The notes under the pieces: generated by a model
The model's input: the letters and a program-made list of their open reading frames with translations, nothing else
Database searches by the model: none
Told to the model about the DNA's origin: nothing
From: Annulohypoxylon bovei var. microspora
Lineage: Eukaryota > Ascomycota > Sordariomycetes > Xylariales > Hypoxylaceae
Direction: 5' to 3'
NCBI GenBank assembly: GCA_022836615.1
Contig: MU405230.1
Span: 1 to 64,000, forward strand
DNA length: 64,000 nucleotides
Program-made: the position numbers and the translations under genes
Part shown: positions 59,592 to 64,000 of the stretch, piece by piece
Position numbering within the stretch: the stretch's first letter is position 1
Layout: each line of letters starts with the position of its first letter

Positions 59592-60540
59592 ATGACGACA
59601 TTTGCGTCAGTTGTTACCTTCCCTTTCAGAGGCGTCTCGCTAACACAAATACAGCCGACCAACATTTTCAGCCAAGGCCTACGCGGCTTTTCGTCCGGCT
59701 TACCCACCATCACTATTCCGTACCGTTCTAAGTTACCATCAGCCACCTGCATCTAGCGGCACGTTGCTAGATCTCGGGTGCGGACATGGCCTCATCGCAC
59801 GTTATCTCAGACCGAATTTCAAATCAGTGCTCGCCATCGACCCGTCGGCAGGGATGATAGCGCAAGCGCAGCAAACAACGGCCGATCCCGAGATCACGTT
59901 CCGCCAGGGTAGCGCGGAGGACTTGAGCTTCTTGCCCGACGGATCTGTGGACATGGCCGTCGCGGGCCAAGCTGCGCACTGGTTCGACTACGGCAAGGTC
60001 TGGCCTAACCTCGCGTGGGTGGTGCGCCCCGGCGGCACCGTGGCTTTCTGGGGATACAAGGATAACGTGCTGCTCGGCGCCGAGCATGTCACTGACATCA
60101 TGGAGCAGTTCATCTACGGGTTCGACGAAGTGGCGCCGGGGTGGACAGGTATGGGTCCGTATTGGGAACAGCCTGGACGGAACATCTTAAGAGACCTTCT
60201 ACGAAGCGTGCGCCCCCCGGAGTCAGACTGGGCGGACGTGAAGAGACTAGAACATGAGCCTGGTAATGAGGGGACGGAGGAGACCTGCTGGCTGAGAAAG
60301 AATATGAAGCTGGGCGAGGTCGACAGCTATCTGAGAACGTTTAGCTGCTTTAGTGCTTGGAAAGACGCACACCCCGACGCCAAGAGTAGGGCGGAGGGTG
60401 GAGATGGGGACATATTCGATCTTATGTGGGATCGGATAATCGATGCCGTGCCTAAATGGAAGGCTACGGGAGAATCATGGCGAGAAGCGGAGGCTGTAAG
60501 TGATTGGGGCACTTATATCCTGATGGCCAGACGGCGGTGA
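59592..60540 (+). CDS. SAM-dependent methyltransferase, Tmt1/Crg1-like (299 aa, 2 exons)
   Basis: Exon 1 is only 14 nt (59592-59605, MTTF plus two bases); the 49-bp intron (GTCAGT...CAG, branch CTAAC) leads to exon 2 at 59655-60540. The spliced N-terminus reads MTTFARPTFSAKAYAAFRPA, typical of fungal Tmt1/Crg1-like enzymes. Motif I is TLLDLGCGHGL, with the SAM-binding acidic residue in AIDPSAGM, motif II-like region EDLSFLPDGSVDMAVAGQAAHWFDY and post-motif GGTVAFWGYKDN. Trans-aconitate methyltransferase of yeast (Tmt1) and the cantharidin-resistance protein Crg1 belong to this group; the substrate here is unknown. It is cytosolic by lack of signal or membrane helix. Divergent from the CoA-binding gene. 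Confidence 0.87.
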
Positions 60541-61133
60541 GATTATATCATAATCTTGAAAGCATGTTGACTTTAAGGTACCTCGTAATTATTTGATTAG
60601 GTAGGTATCTCAAGATATCTCTCATATGAGGAATCAGCGAAAGTAGAAATTATGTATTATGTATTTGTACATAGAAATATTTTATGCTATTAGTTTAGAT
60701 GGGACGGTGAAGATAAATGCTATGGCAGTATGATAGGAAGGCAAGCCCGGTAAGGGCTTTAAACTTTGGTACCTACCTAAAATTTAAGGTTAGAGATTTG
60801 GAGGTTATCGATTGCATGTGAATCTGTATTGGCTGATGTTTTAGCGGTGTGTGACGAGAAACTGCCCCGCCTGCCCTCAATTGACCAAATAGAATAAGTG
60901 CACGATTGCGGTTGCCCCGTCAATACCAAAGCCTAATCGGTCCACAATAGGCGCATGGACTACGCTAGCTAGGGGCAAATCAATTTCACCGTTTCAGTTC
61001 CATATCAACTTTCTTATTACCTTGACCAACGTTCTCTCACTCCTCCAGAAAATATCATCACAAACCTTTTTACTGCTTTCCTGTCACCTTTAACCCAATT
61101 TACATCAGATTTTCGTAGTAAAACACTACAAAA
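60541..61133. other. Intergenic region upstream of the myosin light chain gene
   Basis: 593 bases; contains the 3' flank of the methyltransferase and the promoter and 5' leader of the light chain gene. TAGG-type motifs lie near 60600. No gene is seen. Confidence 0.5.
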
Positions 61134-62222
61134 ATGGTGAGTTGTTCTCGTCTCCTTACTTTCTTTGTTCCTGTTGGAAGTAAACATAGGAGGATACTTG
61201 TTTGGTGCCCCTCGCAAACCCCTAAATCCTAGTTTAGCGTGGGTGTTACGCGATCGGAACAGCCAGTCAGCAATCCTTTTGCAGCAATTGCAACAGTGGC
61301 TGTATTTTGTGCACTGGCAACGGGCAGCGACGGCGCCCCTTAGGGGGTTTTCGTCGGCATTCCTTTTGTCAGCTTTTTCCGAACTGTCCCAGTCCCTCGG
61401 AAAACAAAGCGAAAACAAATCAAAATCGACAAGAAAAACGAAGCAACAGCCCATAAACTGCGCATTCGATCGTTCCGTTTCTTTTCTTTTCTTGCATATC
61501 AATTGCTCCGTCTTTGCATACATTTGCTCCGAATAAACATAATTGCATAAATTGACAATATGGCCACTAACGATATTCCTCAGGCGTCGACCAACTACAA
61601 GGAAGCTTTCTCATTATTTGACAAGCGAGGCAACGGCCGCGTTTCCCTCGACAGCCTTGGTGATCTATTGCGCGCCTGTGGTCAGAACCCTACTCTATCA
61701 GAGATCAGAGATTTAGAGCGAAATGTTGGTGGCGACTGTGAGTAGCCCCTATTGTTTACGTGGCAGATTTCAACATCAACATTTATTCACATACATCGTC
61801 TACAACCATTCCTCGCACCAAAGCTTTTTCAAGCACTCTACGCAATCGGGGGGCAATTTTCTAATGCGATCGTGTGATACTAGTCGACTTTGAGACTTTC
61901 TCGAAAATCCTGAATCGGCCAGGCGGCTTCCGCGACCCCGGCGAGCCTGACGAGTACTGCCGCGGTTTCCAAGTCTTCGATAAGGACATGACGGGATTTA
62001 TTGGTGTCGGGCAACTCAAGTACATTCTAACGAATCTGGGCGAGAAGATGACGGACGAAGAGGTTGATGAACTATTAAAGGCTGTCGACACCAGTTCGGG
62101 CCAAGTCAATTATACCGGTAAGTGCATGCTTCGCAAGGCTTAATCTTAGTCCCATATCGAAACAGAACGAAGGCAATGGCTAATGATATTTAGATCTTGT
62201 CCGAACTATCCTAGCCAATTAA
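61134..62222 (+). CDS. Myosin essential light chain, Cdc4/Mlc1 type (139 aa, 4 exons)
   Basis: Exons 61134-61136 (ATG only), 61584-61737, 61884-62117 and 62194-62222. The first intron is 447 bp: GTGAGT directly after ATG, then a perfect CTAAC branch 17 bases before the CAG at 61583. The protein reads MASTNYKEAFSLFDKRGNG..., then FDFETFSKILNRPGGFRDP, GFQVFDKDMTGFIGVGQL, LTNLGEKMTDEEVDELL and ends LVRTILAN. EF-hand loops are partly degenerate (FDKRGNGRV, FDKDMTGFI), as expected for a myosin light chain rather than calmodulin. It binds the IQ motif of myosin heavy chains and is required for contractile-ring assembly in yeasts. An alternative unspliced start at 61560 would give MATNDIPQASTNYK in the same frame; the branch point and acceptor inside that stretch argue against it. 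Confidence 0.88.
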
Positions 62223-63304
62223 AAGGTTCACCGTGGTACATTGATGGAAGCCGGAGTTTAGAAGGCGTAAGAAATCGCTCCGTACACCCGCAATACTTTT
62301 ATGGAAAGGGCATCAATACATCACATTCGCATGACACCACGACTGGGAGTGACAGGGCGTTAGTTAATTGACGGGATTATATGGAATTGGGATGGACCTA
62401 TTTGGTCTCTTATGACTTGGAGCCTTGGAACTGTAGTCAGGTCATCGGTCATAGGTATGGAATATACATGATTAGGTTTGCAATGGGTGTTGAGAAATCT
62501 AGGTCTTTTGCGTATCCCTATTCCAAAATTTCTGTCTCTTTGAGAGGATTTCGTCGGTACCTAGATACCTTACAATGTTTACCACCTGCAGTGTCAGGCC
62601 ACCTGGGCAGGTGGAGCTTTGTTTGATGTAGTACAACGTAGGACTTGAGATCAAGTACCTCCCCACTACTAACGTTAGTAGGATTACTTCCGAATACTAG
62701 AACTACGGGTACCTACTCCTGTACAATCCCCCGCAGTCTAGAAGAGGTTAGAGAGGGTTGTAGGTATCTTAGCTCTGTCACGATCAACATTCATGAAGCT
62801 CCAGTCAACTTCTCGACACATTCAATCAGGCTGTTCAAATCGTTACCTTACATTGTCAACGTACCGTCAACGTACCTGAGGTGGATAACTACAGAAGTCA
62901 CCTGCATCAGACAAACCTAATCATATTCGAGAACTCGACTCCGAAACACACCTGCATTAGTTGGGTTGGGTAAAATCAACCCCGCTGTTGCCCCGGTGCT
63001 CACCACTTATTTCCTTACAGCTCTTTCCTTACTTTCCTTACCATTGGACCCTAAGGACCCATTTGACCTCGTAATACTGGCGAATTCGAAGAAGGTTCCT
63101 TCTACACGAAGTCATTATCGACCCTTTCCCCTCCTCATAACAACTTCCCTTCTCATACTTCTACTCGCTATTGCCCTTAATCTGGCTCCCCCACGAGCTC
63201 TCTCCCGCCTTACCTTATATCTTAACCACGTACGTCCGAAAGCTTCCTCAACAGCTCTTCTGTCTTTCAAACGTTCTCCCACCCGATCCATCGTATCCGC
63301 CAAT
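62223..63304. other. Intergenic region, promoter of the M3 peptidase gene
   Basis: About 1.1 kb. The last roughly 350 bases are open in frame with the peptidase but contain no ATG. Pyrimidine-rich runs are at 63010-63045 and 63120-63180. No separate gene is recognised. Confidence 0.5.
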
Positions 63305-64000
63305 ATGGCTCCCGACAAGTACAAGAACCCTCCACAAGCCCCGCCAACCTTCACGGGCACGAAGGAGTCTATTGTCAACGATGCTAACGCTATCTGCAAC
63401 ACCACGCGTTCTCTACTTGACAACCTCGTTGCAAATGTACCTTCTGACAAGGCTAGTTTTGCCTCCATCCTAACGCCAATAGCAGAAGACGAAGACCAAT
63501 CTCAGTTGAGTACTCGAATCCTCGGCTTCTACCAATATGTTTCAGCCAACGAAGATTTACGCAATGCTTCTACCGATGCCGAGGGGATCATGGACGGGTT
63601 CTCTATCGAGTGTAATATGCGTGAGGATGTTTACAAACTCGTCGATGCTGCCTACCAGGCCCGTAAGAGCAAGGAGCCCGATCTAGACCCCGAAAGTTTG
63701 CGACTACTCGAGAAAGAGCGTAAGGGCTACATCCAGAATGGACTAGGACTTCCTCAAGGCCCTCAGCGAGACAGATTCAAGGAGATTAAGAAGCGGCTCA
63801 GTGAGATTGGAATCCAGTTTCAGAAGAACCTCAATGAAGAAAATGGGGGTCTGTGGTTCACAAAAGAGGAATTGGACGGAGTCCCGGACGATGTAATCGA
63901 CGGCCTAGAGAAAGGAACGGGAGAGAATGAAGGGAAGGTTAAGCTCAGCTTCAAGTACCCCGACCTTTTCCCTACACTCAAATTTGCCAAGAACCCTGAG
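63305..64000 (+). CDS. M3-family oligopeptidase, thimet/saccharolysin-like, 5' part
   Basis: Starts at ATG 63305 (gccaatATGgct) and runs off the window after 232 codons without an intron. The N-terminal domain matches M3 metallopeptidases: NDANAICNTTRSLLDN, SILTPIAEDEDQ, LRNASTDAE, SIECNMREDVYKLVD, LDPESLRLLEKERKGYIQNG and KEIKKRLSEIGIQFQKNLNE, all in the usual order. The zinc motif HExxH must lie about 250-300 codons further on, outside the window. Family members (yeast Prd1, mammalian thimet oligopeptidase and neurolysin) degrade short peptides in the cytosol or mitochondria. The in-frame upstream sequence is open and Arg/Ser-rich, so a longer, mitochondrial form made through an upstream exon is conceivable. 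Confidence 0.88.
   Translation, partial: MAPDKYKNPPQAPPTFTGTKESIVNDANAICNTTRSLLDNLVANVPSDKASFASILTPIAEDEDQSQLSTRILGFYQYVSANEDLRNASTDAEGIMDGFSIECNMREDVYKLVDAAYQARKSKEPDLDPESLRLLEKERKGYIQNGLGLPQGPQRDRFKEIKKRLSEIGIQFQKNLNEENGGLWFTKEELDGVPDDVIDGLEKGTGENEGKVKLSFKYPDLFPTLKFAKNPE

Noticed and set aside
24954..60540. Biosynthetic gene cluster around the methyltransferase, aldo-keto reductase and Zn2Cys6 regulator
   Set aside because: There is no core synthase or transporter, and the three genes are 10-20 kb apart, interleaved with housekeeping genes.
61017..61523. 168-codon minus-strand frame over the light chain promoter and first intron
   Set aside because: It overlaps a well-supported first exon and intron of the myosin light chain on the other strand, and has low-complexity basic composition.

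Overview
The window is nuclear DNA from a filamentous ascomycete, most likely a Sordariomycete and possibly Xylariales. The evidence is short introns (about 49-157 bp, two of 273 and 447 bp) with GTRNGT donors, CTAAC/CTGAC-type branch sites and YAG acceptors; Zn(II)2Cys6 and Arb1 family genes; and many intergenic CCTA/TAGG motifs (TACCTAGGTA palindromes and tetranucleotide runs). The lineage is inferred from composition and gene families. Exon models were built by hand from splice consensus, reading frame and family conservation; no RNA evidence was available.

Layout, left to right. 1-3246: gene-free flank with a short inverted repeat at the very start. 3247-7077 (+): a 1234-aa regulator that joins a Zn2Cys6-like cysteine cluster, a TALE homeodomain, C2H2 fingers and five CENP-B-like helical repeats. 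7947-11450 (-): Hos3-type histone deacetylase, divergent from 12465-13493 (+) Nbp35 (cytosolic Fe-S assembly). 13600-14245 (-): GMF/Aim7 actin regulator in four exons, the first coding only ATG. 14.3-16.8 kb: repeat-rich segment with nested inverted repeats, tandem repeats, a GC-rich palindrome and a tRNA-like B-box, probably mobile-element debris. 16807-17606 (-): four-TM MARVEL-like protein. 18853-20722 (-): Arb1, Argonaute siRNA chaperone subunit, with an 18-nt micro-exon. 22977-24269 (+): inositol polyphosphate multikinase. 24954-26469 (+): Clp1 of mRNA 3'-end processing. 29849-31436 (+): secreted lactonase-fold beta-propeller protein. 31.4-37.5 kb: six gene-free kilobases. 37491-39745 (+): Zn2Cys6 transcription factor. 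42242-44067 (-): F-box protein. 44817-45932 (-): conserved fungal protein. 47338-48090 (-): orphan ORF. 49322-50485 (+): xylose-reductase-type aldo-keto reductase. 50874-51728 (+): GINS subunit Psf2. 51955-52524 (-): two-TM protein. 53602-54120 (-): small secreted protein. 56442-57810 (+): DHH phosphoesterase. 58179-59096 (-): CoA-binding-domain protein, divergent from 59592-60540 (+), a class I methyltransferase. 61134-62222 (+): myosin essential light chain (Cdc4/Mlc1 type), again with an ATG-only first coding exon. 63305-64000 (+): 5' part of an M3 thimet-type oligopeptidase, cut by the window edge.

This is mainly a housekeeping chromosome arm segment. I see no biosynthetic cluster, CRISPR array, intact transposase or viral gene. 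Shared functional themes are chromatin and RNA control (Hos3, Arb1, Clp1, two transcription factors), the actomyosin cytoskeleton (GMF, Mlc1) and DNA replication (Psf2); genes within a theme are not adjacent. The most unusual items are the multi-module homeodomain protein, the tiny coding exons, and the unexplained repeat-rich segment at 14.3-16.1 kb.
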